Source of the DNA: Crambe crambe
Taxonomy: Eukaryota > Porifera > Demospongiae > Poecilosclerida > Crambeidae
Length of the DNA: 64,000 bases
NCBI GenBank assembly: GCA_963924555.1
Contig: OZ004590.1
Location: 1,589,001 to 1,653,000 of the forward strand
Direction: 5' to 3'
A program made the translations under genes and the position numbers. The notes under the pieces were generated by a model. It did not search any database. It was not told the origin of the DNA and saw only the letters and a list, made by a program, of their open reading frames with translations. Shown piece after piece: positions 49,468 to 64,000 of the stretch; the first letter of the stretch is position 1, and each line of letters opens with the position of its first letter.

Positions 49468-49913
49468 TAGCTGGGTCAATCCATGTCAATTCAACACAAA
49501 AAAATCCCTGCCCCCTTCCAATTTTCATGAAAGTTTGTGAGCATTATGTAGCCATGAAGTAACTAAACCACACTAAATTTTAGCGCCATAGGTTTATTTT
49601 CCCCCAAGATATGGTCATTTGAAATTAATTAGTTTCTCAGGTTTTTCACTGTACCATTAGTACTCTCATACCTATAACTTCACAAATATTGGAGATAAAA
49701 TTCAAAGTAGGATATCATCTTGAAGCTCTTTTGATGCTCTTTCATATGGTATGCAACATTCCAATCAATAATGAAACTGAAAGTTTATTGTTGATCTTTT
49801 GACCTTCCTTACTTTAAAAAGGTCATTTCAAATTTTTTCAAAAATTTTTTTTGAAGTTCTCAAATCAACCTTTTTCATTCCTCAGAGTTTTAATTTGGGA
49901 CTCCGAAAGGATC
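49468..49913. repeat. Left terminal inverted repeat
   Basis: Inverse of 52598-53050. Contains a CCATGTCAATTCAACAC box just inside the end and an AATTTTTTCAAAAA tract. Confidence 0.85.
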
Positions 49914-49976
49914 AGAAGATAAAAATAAAAGTAGAGTGCTATATAACTAATTAGTACAGTATTACAACCAAGTTAG

Positions 49977-52308
49977 TTAAATGTATGACTTCATTTTTTT
50001 AGTGGCAGATTCACTTTCTTGTCTTGCAAGAGTGTATACCCTGCCTGTTGTAGTACGTGGATCTACTTTAGTGAGAATATTTTGAATATTAGTTTTGACA
50101 ATTTTCGGTTGTGCTGGATATCGAAAAGATGATGATGGACCATGAGGATGGAGGATGCTGATCATTGCTTCTCCATTATCTTCATCCAGTTGGAGAACAC
50201 ATCCAACCCACCAGTGCTTCTCATATAAGAGTGTGACAAAGCCACAAATTTCTTCAATTGGAAGCTCACTTTCCAGGAAAGTCACTCTCTCTTCTTTAGA
50301 AGTAGTTGATAAGGAATAGACTTTAGTGCTTACTTTATTTCTGGTCAGTGGAATGAATGAATGAATGAAGCTTTTGAGTACCTGGAATTGTACGGGACTT
50401 CAGGAATCTCTCCTTTAGTAAGATTTCTTCTCTCCTGTAATCATCCATGCTCCAGTAGTGGAAGGAAACAGACGGTATATTCTCTATGGCCCACTCAAAC
50501 AGCTGTCGGGGTGTCATTATCTGTTCATCATAAGGACGCTGAAGGCTGGCTCTTGCGGCCAGTCTCTTTATCGTGCCTCCAACTCCATCACATGCTCCTT
50601 TACCATGCGAGGTAGCTGAGAAATGCCATTCTGAAGGGACACTAAAGTCTTCAATGTGGTAGCATAAATTGATAAAGTTTTTCCTATTTTTATACTGAGA
50701 AGCTGCACCATCAGAGAAATAGATTTTGAGTGGTGAGGATGCAAATTTGTCTTTTAGAAACTCGATGAAGCCTTTTTGAAATAAATGAACAGCAACTGTG
50801 TCATGATGAAGACAGTCCGATATCACAACATAGCTAACATGCTCCAGTTTTCCAGACTCCAAATAGTATGCAACAAAAGGGTGAATGGTTGCTTGAGAGT
50901 TGTTCCAATGGAAACCTTGAGCTGCATCTTGTAAAACAAAGGAGTAATTTTCTGCAAAGTCACCTATCACCAAAAATTCTCCCAATTTTAATTCTAACTT
51001 GAGTTTACTTTGGAAGGAGGACTGTTGCTTTGCAGTAAATGAATGAGGAAGGAGATTTTCTAACTTTTCACAGAATGTCTCCACAAAATCATCAGCAGAT
51101 TTACTCACTGTTTCAAGTGTGCATCTATCCACAGATATCCACTGTTTGTAGACGATGTTGTCTATTAGATTGTCATCCATTGATTTTTTCAACTGTTCTT
51201 TAAGTGCTGATGTGCCAGGACAAGAAGAACATAGATTCAAGTAGCAAGCTGGTTGAGGTGGATTGCAAATGATCTGTGCTAAGCAGTGATCATATGTTTT
51301 CAGTGGGTTATTGTCATTAGCAGTAATGCCAGGAATTTTCCCACCATTCATCATCAATTTAACATTTTGATGAATTGTACACACACACACACTATGTGTA
51401 CCACTTGCTCCAGCCAAAACACATTGCTTTGGACGCAATTCAGCAAATTTTGAGAAGCCAACAGTTTTGGTGGGGTATTTTTCTTTGAAGAGATGATACA
51501 CTTCCTTTAAATTGCTTAAGACCAGTCTTTTTTGAATATGAATCCTAGTTTCCCCCTGTTTGACTGAAACGTAATCTTTCTTACCAGGCATGGTACGACT
51601 AACTTCATCTGACTCATAAAATTCCTGAATCAATGTAACAACTTCAGTAGTTAATGAGTGGCCTTGTTTCAGGTTTGGACTTGATAAGATTCCCTTCTGC
51701 TTTACAAGTTGTTTGGCTGTACGCACCATGTAGTTGGATGCTCTGAACTCGTCTTGAACTTTCCTTATACTCCAACTTTTTGGCAAAACTGTCAATACTT
51801 GTACTTTTTCGCTTCTCTCAGTAGTACCATGGAACTTCTCTTTCAGCTGCTTGACCATTTCACTTTCACTATCACTGCCATTTGATGCTGCATCTGGAAA
51901 TATTTTTTTCTTTATCGATACTTTGACTTTCTTAAGTTTTTCTTTTGGATATTTGACTTGTTGGAGTTTCTTTTTTGTTATGGGGGTTTCACCGATAGCA
52001 CTCAAACACTGATTCAAGGACTCGACAGATTCTTGTTGATGAAGAGCACTCTCTTCAAGCTGACTACTTTCACCTACATCTTGACTTTCCCATTCTTGAC
52101 TTTCAGAATCAGTAGATTCAACCTCAGCAGATAGGACTGGGAGCTTTGCAAGTTACTTCCTGCAGTCGTCACAGATCTTGTCGTCTAATGTGAGATTGGG
52201 CTGTTTTTCACACATCCATGATAAAACATGACGGAGGTTGCTCTTCTTTGAGTGACTAGGCTGACGAAAGGGATTACAGCAGGTTTTTTTCCACTTTGGT
52301 TTATCCAT
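49977..52308 (-). pseudogene. Transposase of the long-TIR transposon, broken
   Basis: ATG at 52306-52308 opens a frame with a CC/H/C-rich N-terminus ending in ICDDCRK, then TAA at 52153-52155. The same frame continues directly after this stop and stays open to 50335, about 600 codons, with acidic motifs GDFAENY, SDCLHHD and SDGAASQYKNR and a SHGKGACDG motif that look like a DDE-type catalytic core. At 50352-50367 (plus strand AATG x4) a tandem repeat puts the end out of frame. The conserved C-terminus (GFVTLLYEKHWWVGCVL, HPHGPS) resumes in another frame to 49977. Losing one 4-bp unit would restore continuity. So two lesions are present: one nonsense codon and one 4-bp expansion. Confidence 0.82.
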
Positions 52309-52597
52309 TTTGAACAATAGTCTTAATATGTGTATGCATGCAGCGCTTCTTTTATATACCCATTTGGTTATCCATAACCTGGTCAACCCTCTTTGATCTG
52401 TTTCTATTAATAGCTAGGAGGGTGAAAAAAATGAGGAAGAGGAAACAAGATATGGAAGTACATAGGTCATAATGGTGCATTCATTCCCACAGATGATACT
52501 TCCTTTTTTGTTTTCCCATCCTGTATTAAATCATGCTATTACATGTAATGGCCATTTCGAACTTTGATATGAATATGTCTTTATTTTATTACGTGGG

Positions 52598-53050
52598 ATC
52601 CCTTTGGAGTCCCAAATTAAAACTTTGAGGAATGAAAAAGATTGATTTAAGAACTTAAAAAAATATTTTTTGAAAAAATTTGAAAATACCTTTTAAAAAA
52701 AAAGGAAGGTCAAAGATTAACAATAACGTTTAAACTTTCAATTTCATTATTTTGTTGGAATATAGCATATCATATGAAAGAGCATCAAAAGAACTTCAAG
52801 ATGATATCTTATTTTGAATTTTATCTCCAATATTTGTGAAGTTATAGGTATGAGAGTACTAATGGTACAGTGAAAAACCTGAGAAACTAATAAATTTCAA
52901 ATGACCATATCTTGGGGGGAAATAAACCTATGGCACTAAAATTCAGTGTGGCTTAGTTACTTCATGGATACATAATGCTCACCAACTTTCATGAAAATTG
53001 GAAGGGGGCGGGGATTTTTTGTGTTGAATTGACATGGAATGACCCAGCTA
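52598..53050. repeat. Right terminal inverted repeat
   Basis: Pairs with 49468-49913. Small insertions and deletions and scattered substitutions separate the two, so the element is not brand new. Confidence 0.85.
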
Positions 53051-53205
53051 CTACACCATGCATTAAATTAATTCATGGTATATCAATTATCATTTTGGAG
53101 AAGTAATTATTATTCTCCAGTCAGCTGGTTCTCAATCTAGACCTAATCTTTTTACACCACACACTAGATCTAGTAGACTAGTTATGTAGCTATAACTATA
53201 GTTGT

Positions 53206-53448
53206 AGTGAGTGCAAAAAATAAAAAGGGATGGCCTAAAATCGATAGCTAGCTGGGCTGTAGTATTGTATGAAAACAATATACATTTAGCTACATCCACT
53301 GCGTTCCTAAAGCTAGCTAATGGCAGTTGCACATGTAGGGATTGTTTTAATTTTCATACAAGGCTGCAATACATTATACAGCCCAGCTATAGATTTTAGG
53401 CCATCCCTGCTTAACCTTTTTATATAGAAGAAATTTTTTGCATTCACT
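53206..53448. mobile_element. Hairpin MITE, about 243 bp
   Basis: Outer AGTGAGTGCAAAAAAT pairs with ATTTTTTGCATTCACT. Inner GGGATGGCCTAAAATC and AGCTGGGCTGT are inverted near 53380-53410. Same family as the outer repeat at 44868-46040. Confidence 0.72.
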
Positions 53449-56229
<2,781 letters not shown>

Positions 56230-59200
56230 CTAGTTAACTAACAGTTGAGATAACTGCAGTAAAACAATTTCCAGAAGATCACCTTTTTCAAGACATTTCT
56301 GGAGAATATTTGCTTCATTAAGTTTCAAAATGGCATTCCATGAACTTTCATTTGCAATTTGGGGCAGGGGTTCCTCAGCCAGAAGCACAGAGCTGATAAA
56401 AAATTCAACAAAGAGCTGATGGCATAGGTGGTGCGAGTAAAAGACAGCATATGGCTTATTAGAAGGGAAAGACCCACAGCCATCTCCAATGTATATAGCA
56501 AATTCAATTTCACATGGAAAATTTTTCTTGTTAAGAAGGCGAATATACAGGTGGACAACTTCTTGATGGCTCTTACTCAATGGTGAGCAATGAATATTGA
56601 TGCCACTAGGTGGAGGCTCAGATGGGGAGATAATGAAGACATGAGGTGGATCCTTCAAGAAACCAGGTGATAACATTTGACAAGGCTCACTGCAGAATAT
56701 GTTCAATCCATGAGGACCTGGAGATATTCTTCCATAAGCAGCATGATTCAAACAGCAGTTTTGACAGAGAAATTTACAATACCAACATTTTCTGTCCTTG
56801 TTACATTTGGTATCAAATGGTGGGAGAGATCTATGGAATAGTAAGAACAGATGATGTTTGCATGTATATTATAACCCAGTTCCAAATTATACTTGTGCTA
56901 CAAGTAGATGCTCTATATTCCCTTGTGGTATCATCTAACCACCCACACCTTTCCTGTTATGTATATAGGCCAGACTAAAATGGATTGGGACATAGTGAAG
57001 TGGCCACAACAGAGAGATGATCTTATCAATGGATGGTCTGACTAAAATTAATCGAAATTTTACCTTTTTGTGGCATGAGCTGTTTGAACTCGGTGCATCA
57101 GTGAAATTATACTGGAGAATCCTTTCTCTTGTAACAAATCCTTAAGAATTGTAGGCATTCTCTCTCTGGCAGTAAAGAAAGACGTATCAGAAAATGCTTT
57201 ATAAGCAGTGGTCTTATTGCTCATTAAAAAATCGGTGATCTCAAGACTATCCTTAGAAAAAAAGGCACCACTTGTAATTGTTCCAGTAGGTTCATAAAAG
57301 TGCCAGATGACATATGGCCTGCTGATTGGGTATTTTTTCCCACTCCCAACAGCAATAAAGAAAGTTGAGCCTGACTTATGCCCTCGGACATAATTCGAAT
57401 GCAACAGTATTTTATGCCCATTAGGCAGCTTCATCTGCTTAGGCACTGAAGTGATTAAAAATTGTGGGGGAAGAAAACTATGATCTTTCTTCACTCGCAA
57501 ATTAGCAAGATTTTCTGTAACTGTACTGATACCAGCAGTTGCTATGCCACTACCAATTATTGTATGACTGAGTGATCCACCTGTTTCAGTCTTAGTATGA
57601 ACAGACAATACAGGATCAGCACCTCCTACATGTTTTTGAAGCAATTCTGATCCATTGACATACACATCCCACAATACTGAGGGAATGTTTTCTTTCCTTT
57701 TCAGTTGACAAGGAACCCAAAATGACCCACCAGATGGTTTCACCTTGAATCTGTCAAATTTCTGCTCAAGTGCTTTGCCAAAACTGACCAACACAGAGAC
57801 AAGCCCCATTTGGATGACAAAGAAAGAAGGCATTAGAACAATTTTTTCAGAGCTCAAGCCTCCAAATTTACTGGAGATGCTAGACCTAAGGTACCAGTTC
57901 AAATATTTGTGTTGCATTTGTTCATGATCTTCTACACAAAGAGGTGCTACAAATATGTACACTATTGGAAAATCAAGAATTTCTTCTTGACCATTAGACC
58001 AACTGTTAATACAAGATCGACATTGTTTGAACGTAGCATATATATCGTCATCATTGAGGTATTCATTGATATCCCAGTGAAGAGCTCGATATATCAAAGT
58101 TAAACAAAATTGATAAAGCCAAGGGCCATAGTCTAATAATTGTTCCTTGACCAGAGAATCATTTTGATTTTTAACAGGGTAAATTTTTTGAAAAAAATGA
58201 GGACTGAATTGAGTTTCACCATATATACTGACAATATTTTCACATTTTCTGCAAAGCATATAATAAACTATTTCACCTGGAGCAAGAAGGCGACTGTCAG
58301 CTTTTTTGATTGATGAACCTAAAGAGTAAATTGATTGCTTGTTGCCAGTTTTCTCTGGAGATATCATATTCAAAATGGAATGAGGAATCACATGGCTTTT
58401 TATAAGCTTCTCATTACCCTGGAGTTTCTCCCTGCATAAGTAACATCTGTCACAGTGATCAAGCATATTGGCCTTGAAAATGCAGTCCATCATGGCCCTA
58501 TCCAGCATATAAGTTCCCTCATCATCTATAAAGCCCTCATCTAAGGATTCACCTAATAATTTAATTGCCAAGATATTTGGCTGAAAGCAAACATTAAGCT
58601 GCTTCTTCTTCATATCTTCAGATAAACTCCTTATATCAAACATTCTCTTTTCTCTGATATACTGTTTGTAGTATGATTTTCCCTTTAGGAGTTTGATTGA
58701 GTCAATTGAGCAATCAAAATCACGTGTGGCAACTTCATCACATATTTTGATGCAAAGGTCAGGGGCATCTTGAATAAAACAAAAATTAGCATAGAGTTCA
58801 AGCGAATTGAAATCTGGAGGGAAAATGAATAAACACATAATGGAGAATAATATACTAGCAAGTATGATGTTTTACTTTTACTTTCTCCATGGGATATAGC
58901 TTTATAATGCTTGATACTATAGGGATCAATTAAAAGCCTCAGTGTGTGCATGTGCAGCAAAGCTTATGGAGTCAGTTTGTCTGTCTGTCTGTCAGTCAGT
59001 CAGTCTGTCTAACTGTCTGTCTGTCTGTCTGCCTGCCTGTTCCCACTCTATCAGCTATACATGTGGCATGCAAGCTCAGGTAAGCATTTCAGCAGCAAGC
59101 AAATCATACTTACTTTGATTTTTGATTGAAAATAGTGCTTCAATCAAGAGTTATCGAAACTTTTGCTCACCTTGGATGACTCTGGAACTCTTTAGAGAGA

Positions 59201-62200
59201 TGTCAGTGTTTAGTAAAGAAGCAGCTAGCTTAGAATTGTAACGCGCTAGCTATGGCTGACAGCAAGGGAGCGAAAGCCAGCTAGCTGGCTCTAGAAGCAT
59301 GGCAGAGCTAGAACTAGAGAGCTGTATGAAGCCACACCCCTAATAGCAAAGTGGTGAATATATGGCGCATGTGCATACAAAAGCAAATCGAGCCAGGAAG
59401 TATAGACATTAATCTGGTGAAGGGCTAGGGCTAGGGGTCACATGCAAACATTGTATACACTGAGGCTTTGCATCACTGGTACGTTCATTAAGAATGAGTT
59501 TAATCAGATTGCCACAGATAAACGGAGGTATATATAACTACATTATCATCTAGCCTAGGATTATCAGACAAAATGCATGCTCTGGATACTAAAATTGTCA
59601 GATATTCCTTTACCTTTGAGCTCACTCTCATCCATCGAATACAAAACACACTGGCATGACCTGCCAACTTCACTTTGAGTAATTGGACATTTAATCATTG
59701 CATGAAGTCTTTCAGATACACAGGTGGGGTGAGAGAATAAATTTGATAAAGTCCACAAAAGTTTGCATGATTCCATTTTCTCTTCAATACTTCCATTTTC
59801 AATTAACTGAAAGAGAATGTCTATCATCAAATCATCTTGGAAAATGGCAATCAATTCTTTCAAAATTTCCCTTAAACGAGAATGATTAAGTGTTAGTAAC
59901 AGAAGCTGATTCAAGGAATTTAGTAAAGTCAGAATAGAGATGCTAAAATAAAATGTTCTACTCAATTGCTTTGGAGTTACAGCTTCATGAAGCAAGTCAA
60001 CAACTGATAATGTATCAGATGGTTCAAAAACAAGTATTGACAAGTCTTCAGTTTCTGCTGCACTTGTCAGAAATCCAATTGCAAACTTTGTTAATAATCT
60101 CAGTTCTTGGTGAGTACACAGTGCCCATCGACTAGTAGACTCAGACCAATTGATAGAATTGAAATAGACTTTAATCTTAGGAACTTGAACACATTCGAGA
60201 AGAATACTCATGAAAATGGTAACGACTAATCTTTCAAACTATAATTAAAAATTTAATATTGAAGGAATATTTTCAGGTATAATTTTTACATGGAATTTCT
60301 ACTACAACAATGATTAATTACAGCTTTATAAGCATGTAGCCTTCATGAGGCACATAATTAAATGATATGAAACAGCGTGATCAATACCTTCACAGTTAAA
60401 CAACAACAACATGCAGCTATAGATGAAAGGATGGACAAACACATGTCATAATAAGATTTTGCTTGGAATTACTAATGACATAAAGGGGGAGATTATTTTT
60501 ATTGCCACAGTGATCTACATACCTTAGTGTCCCGTGTGAGTCTACTTCCTTTAAGAATTCTCAAGTAGTCAATTAAAAATTTCTTTTCAATAAAAAGGAC
60601 ACAAATATCTTTACTGAAATGAGCCCATGAGAGGAAGCACAGTGAGAGTTGAGTGAAATATGGACCAAGCTTCTCCTGTGCATTAGGACACACTTCTTCA
60701 GAAGTACACAACACTATAAAATACAGTACATGAAATTGAAAACCAAAACAACAACAAAAAAACAACAATAACAAAACGGCTATTAATTGCAGTTAAATTC
60801 TATGAAAATGCTCACCTGAATAAACTTTCATCAGGAGAGCATGAAGCACATCGAGAATTTGTGATTGTTGACACAATTCTTTCAGTAGCAGATCCTTTGT
60901 GCCTGGACTGCACAAATCCCAAAAATTATGGATTTCTGTAACTGCTTCCAGTAACAGAAAACTTTTGGGGTATCTCCTTGTGCTAATGTTGAGTGATCTA
61001 TTTTGAAACCTCTCAATGATAGGTGATAGATTACTGGTCAGGAAAGTAAGAAGTCTTCTGAAGCTAGCAGTGATATTTGAGGAAAGAAGAGCATCAAAGT
61101 GAACAATATAATGTGGCAAAGTACAGGTGGAACAACAATATTCTTGCTTCAAACTTAGCTGGATACACTGACATAAAAAACTTAAGCTAGGATCATCTTC
61201 TCCAATATTGCTGGATAAAGTATTTTCCATGCCCAAATAATTCGCCTTTGTTTTAAATTTGACATTATTCAAAAGCTTCAGTAAAGCTCTACAGGCATAC
61301 TTCCTCGCAGTATTCCCTGCATTTGTAATGAGAGAAGTCAGAAAATTTATGATATCACTAGATGAAGTTGCGACAATTTTGTCATAATTCTCCTTGCTTA
61401 ATATGAAGTTATCAAGCATGATGAGAAGCTCTGTTGCAGAGTATCGGTAACCAAACCCACTACCTACAAGAGATGAAGAATTAACTGCTTCCTTCAACAT
61501 TTGAATCATTCTATTGATCTCATCATCTGTCAAATCCAGCAAAAAGAACTGGTCCTCATTAAGATTTCGTTTGAAGTAGCCAGCTAAAGCCTTTGCACTG
61601 AACCTGAGAGAATCGAATGTTGATAACATCCAATGTTGCAAGAGGTTAGCCCAGTCAACAGTACCAGGTGGAGTATACAGAAGTGAAAAATTGTGTTCTT
61701 GGGCACAATTTGAAAGAATAGTACAGGCATTAAGAACCATACCCTTTAAAACCTGTTACAAAGAGAAGAAAATATAATAAGAGTAAGAATAAATATATAC
61801 TGCTATCAGATCCCTGTTATCATATTAATCTTGTGGTTATGTTCCTTGATATTATTTTTCTACATGAAATTTCCTACAGTCGCATGAAATTGTTGTATGC
61901 ATGCATTTAAACTGATATACTAGGTAATGTAGCTAGCCAGTTAGCTGTTCACCACAGAGCCTTTTATTATCTCTTTATGACTTACTGGTTCTGAGTCATT
62001 GGATAAATCGACAAAAAATGATACAACATTAGCAACATGAATAAGCATTTCAGTGTTTATCATCTTATATCTGATCCTTTCACTTTTATCCGACCAACTT
62101 GCAAAACAAGACAACAGAATGACAAGACACTGGATAAACTCTTTATCCATAGATTCAGAAATCATATCTGTGGGAGGGCACAATTTTTAAGTGGCAATTT

Positions 62201-63703
62201 TTATACATACAAAGGACCAATTAAAAAAATACATACCAAGTAGTAAATAATGTAATGCATCTGCTCTTATATGCATTCTAGAGCTTTATTCTTCCCATCT
62301 CAGTACTTACTACTATCACCATCTTCAAAGTTTAGAGCTTGGACTCTAAAGAAGAAAGGCTTCAAAATATAGCTTCATGCACAGAGTATACAACAGCATG
62401 TTGAAAATCACCATATCTACAGCAAGCTTTCTAGCTTGGAAATAATGGAAATACTAATATCTAAGCTAACTACAGGGGGCAGATCCATTGTCCATTAGAC
62501 TTCACCTTGCCAGTTCTATTTTTACGATAACTTCCTACAAATTTTCATGATTCAAAAACGAGCTCTAACTCCTTACCAGTCAAAAGTTAGCTGTATGTCC
62601 CATAAGCGAAGTATGAAGATGCCATTAAGCACATGGAATATAGAATGTGCTTCATTGAAAAGAAACACGGCTGCCAGGTAAGAAAAGTAAATTAATCTAT
62701 CTTACGTGGGTAACTGTTAGTTACAAGTAATGGAAAAATTTTTTATTCTAAATAAAAAAAGAGAAGTAGGGATGGCTGTGTGCGGTTCAAAAAAGTTCAG
62801 CGACAAGAGAGTGAACTTCAGTCAAGTAACCCCTTACCCATCACCAACTACGAGCCAACTATTCCTACTTCACTCCCTTTATATCTCATCATGGGAGTGA
62901 AGTAGGCTCATAGTTGGTGATGGGTAAGGGGTTACTTGATTCTCTTGTTGCTGAACTTTTTTGAACCGCACACAGCCATCCCTACTTCTCTTTTTTATTT
63001 AGAATAAATATTTCCCCCTTTACTTGTTCATCATCTTTTTTGATGTAATGTTCTATTATTTTATTATAGGCAACTGGATGCTATCAAAAGTTAAAGTTCA
63101 CGTATTGTAGCTATGTAGATCATCGGAGATTTCATCATAATATTGTATGAGCCGATCTGGAAGATCTATACAGTTTATAATAAGATTGCCATTGATCTAA
63201 TTTTGTATAGGCCTTTACTGATACCTACCTGATATAGACTACTGTTGCATCAAGGGTTGATTCATAACCAGACTAATGCCTAGGGTTTACGCTCTGAGCA
63301 TCGAGAGACAGAAAGCTAATGAAGTTAGTTGCGGGGTCAAGGTCCAAGAATCACGTGTACGGGGTGGGGCATAAAAATGTCTGCCTCGTTGTAGGTTGAA
63401 AGCTAACAAGTTGGAAAATGACTTGCTATTTTTGAACATGTCGATTTAAAGGTAAAGGATTATAGCGCAGTCATTTCTGAGTAGATTGGTAGTGTAAGTC
63501 ATCGTATTTCGACCAGACTATTACAATTATCTTCTTCACCGATGGTCGTCAAAACCTCAAACAACAACCATAGGGAAGCCTCTGTAGCTATAACGTCATA
63601 TAAATCATTTTTCTCACAATTGGATAGAAATTTTTGTAACACTGAGTCTACTACATCAACTATTAGCACCATTAATCGACCACTGTTATTTATTTTTGAC
63701 CAC
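56230..63703 (-). CDS. Gene B: paralogue of gene A, 5'-partial
   Basis: Exons in coding order: 63703-63525, 62167-61986, 61752-60816 (or from 61743), 60713-60523, 60238-59614, 59245-59171, 58813-57064, 56830-56230. Phases 2|1, 0, 1, 0, 1, 1, 2 fit throughout, giving about 1,510 residues to the stop at 56230-56232. The first five exons encode ARM/HEAT-like helices. The 75-base exon and start of the next form the TPR-like segment. The zinc module has CYLC (58434-58445), SHVIP (58383-58397) and CRKC (58242-58253). The last exon carries C-x5-C-x2-C-x3-C-x2-C and FCSEPC. Exon borders at 63525, 61986, 59614, 59171 and 57064 correspond to those of gene A. The 63703 exon starts in phase 2, so at least one more 5' exon lies upstream, probably beyond the window. 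Probably cytoplasmic; function unknown. Confidence 0.78.
57064..58813 (-). CDS. Gene B main exon: TPR end, HNH-like module, conserved unknown region
   Basis: Counterpart of gene A 30475-32218. Conserved blocks include the three zinc motifs, DYGPWLYQFC, YLNDDD, KPSGG, FLPP and TFFIA. Sequence identity to A is low outside these blocks, so the duplication is old. Confidence 0.8.
58970..59040. repeat. CTGT/CAGT microsatellite in a gene B intron
   Basis: Tetranucleotide CTGT, CAGT and CCTG repeats within the 58814-59170 intron. Confidence 0.85.
59614..61752 (-). CDS. Gene B ARM/HEAT-like exons, including two not seen in gene A
   Basis: The exon from 61752 (or 61743) to 60816 starts GMVLNACTILSNCA, matching gene A's GVRRLVLALLNVIFNCA. 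Exons 60713-60523 and 60238-59614 add further helical repeats lacking in A. Their phases (1-0 and 0-1) together form a symmetric pair that could be gained or lost without changing frame. Confidence 0.72.
62168..63524. other. Gene B intron with hairpin MITE
   Basis: Nearly 1.36 kb, holding the hairpin element at 62744-63006. I saw no additional exon with matching phase. Confidence 0.5.
62744..63006. mobile_element. Near-perfect hairpin MITE, about 263 bp
   Basis: Arms of about 125 bp, starting ATTCTAAATAAAAAA and including AGAAGTAGGGATGGCTGTG, are inverted around a short loop near 62880. Few mismatches, so a recent insertion. No target duplication beyond AT-rich flanks could be assigned. Confidence 0.8.
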
Positions 63704-64000
63704 CTGTTGAAAATCAAATATCAATAATCGTCCATCCCATTCTTTTATTAAAATTTTGCTCCACTATATGTCAGGGCCCTTAAAAAGATACTTTTAGACT
63801 ATTAAATTTTTATAACATAAAATACATCATCATAACAAATTTTTATAAAAAATGAACAAAGCTTTTCTATGATAAACTGCACTATATACAATGACAATGC
63901 TACAAACATTTGATTTTTAATAGGATATTGCAGATCAGACATGCTGTTTTTTTTGTTTTTTTACACTACCGCATGACTGCAACGACAGTGTTACTTAGAT
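63704..64000. other. Right edge, no exon recognised
   Basis: AT-rich. The missing 5' exon(s) of gene B should lie here or beyond; none is convincing. Confidence 0.4.

Larger units (their letters stand above)
49468..53050. mobile_element. DNA transposon with about 450-bp terminal inverted repeats
   Basis: 49468-49913 and 52598-53050 are long inverted repeats matching at most positions, starting TAGCTGGGTCA. Between them lies one minus-strand transposase gene. No target duplication could be found at either end, so termini may be off by a few bases. It resembles uncharacterised DDE transposons seen in cnidarians, sponges and insects; a Sola-like affiliation is possible but unproven. Confidence 0.85.

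Overview
The window looks like metazoan nuclear DNA, most likely from a demosponge. It is AT-rich and full of TAGCTAGC-type words. Genes have short GT-AG introns in consistent phases. The window holds a secreted SRCR/Calx-beta protein of the type sponges carry in large numbers, an Ig/FN3 receptor fragment, and dense inverted-repeat transposons. The sponge assignment is inference; no ribosomal or mitochondrial marker is present.

Layout. 1-3556 (+) is the 3' end of an intronless RTX-type gene (calcium-binding nonapeptide repeats). 4215-10086 is a three-layer nest of mobile elements: a foldback element (6-bp target duplication), split by a small fragment carrying a hammerhead-like motif (12-bp duplication), split in turn by a nearly intact Ty3/gypsy LTR retrotransposon (5-bp duplication, LTRs differing at 1 of 178 bases). 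12916-26892 (+) is one large gene of about 32 exons with a signal peptide, Calx-beta-like modules, five complete SRCR domains plus one broken one, Thr/Pro linkers and more Calx-beta-like modules. 27352-28920 (-) is a pseudogene of a multi-pass membrane protein family. 37572-42037 (+) is a ten-exon YeeE/YedE-type sulfur transporter gene. 46412-47031 (-) holds an Ig exon and an FN3 exon. 49468-53050 is a DNA transposon with about 450-bp terminal inverted repeats and a transposase broken by one stop codon and one 4-bp frameshift.

The most unusual content is a pair of paralogous minus-strand genes, A (29596-36180) and B (56230-63703, running off the right edge or lacking its first exon). Both encode, in order, an ARM/HEAT-like helical region, a TPR-like segment, a zinc-binding HNH-like module (CxxC, then SHxxP, then CxxCE), a long uncharacterised region, and a C-terminal cysteine cluster ending in FCSxxC. 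Matching exon borders keep the same phases in both genes (1, 0, 1, 1, 2), and B has two extra ARM exons. I know no described family with this architecture.

Most other DNA is non-coding. It contains many short inverted-repeat elements, several with recognisable target duplications, along with AG/AAG microsatellites and homopolymer runs.
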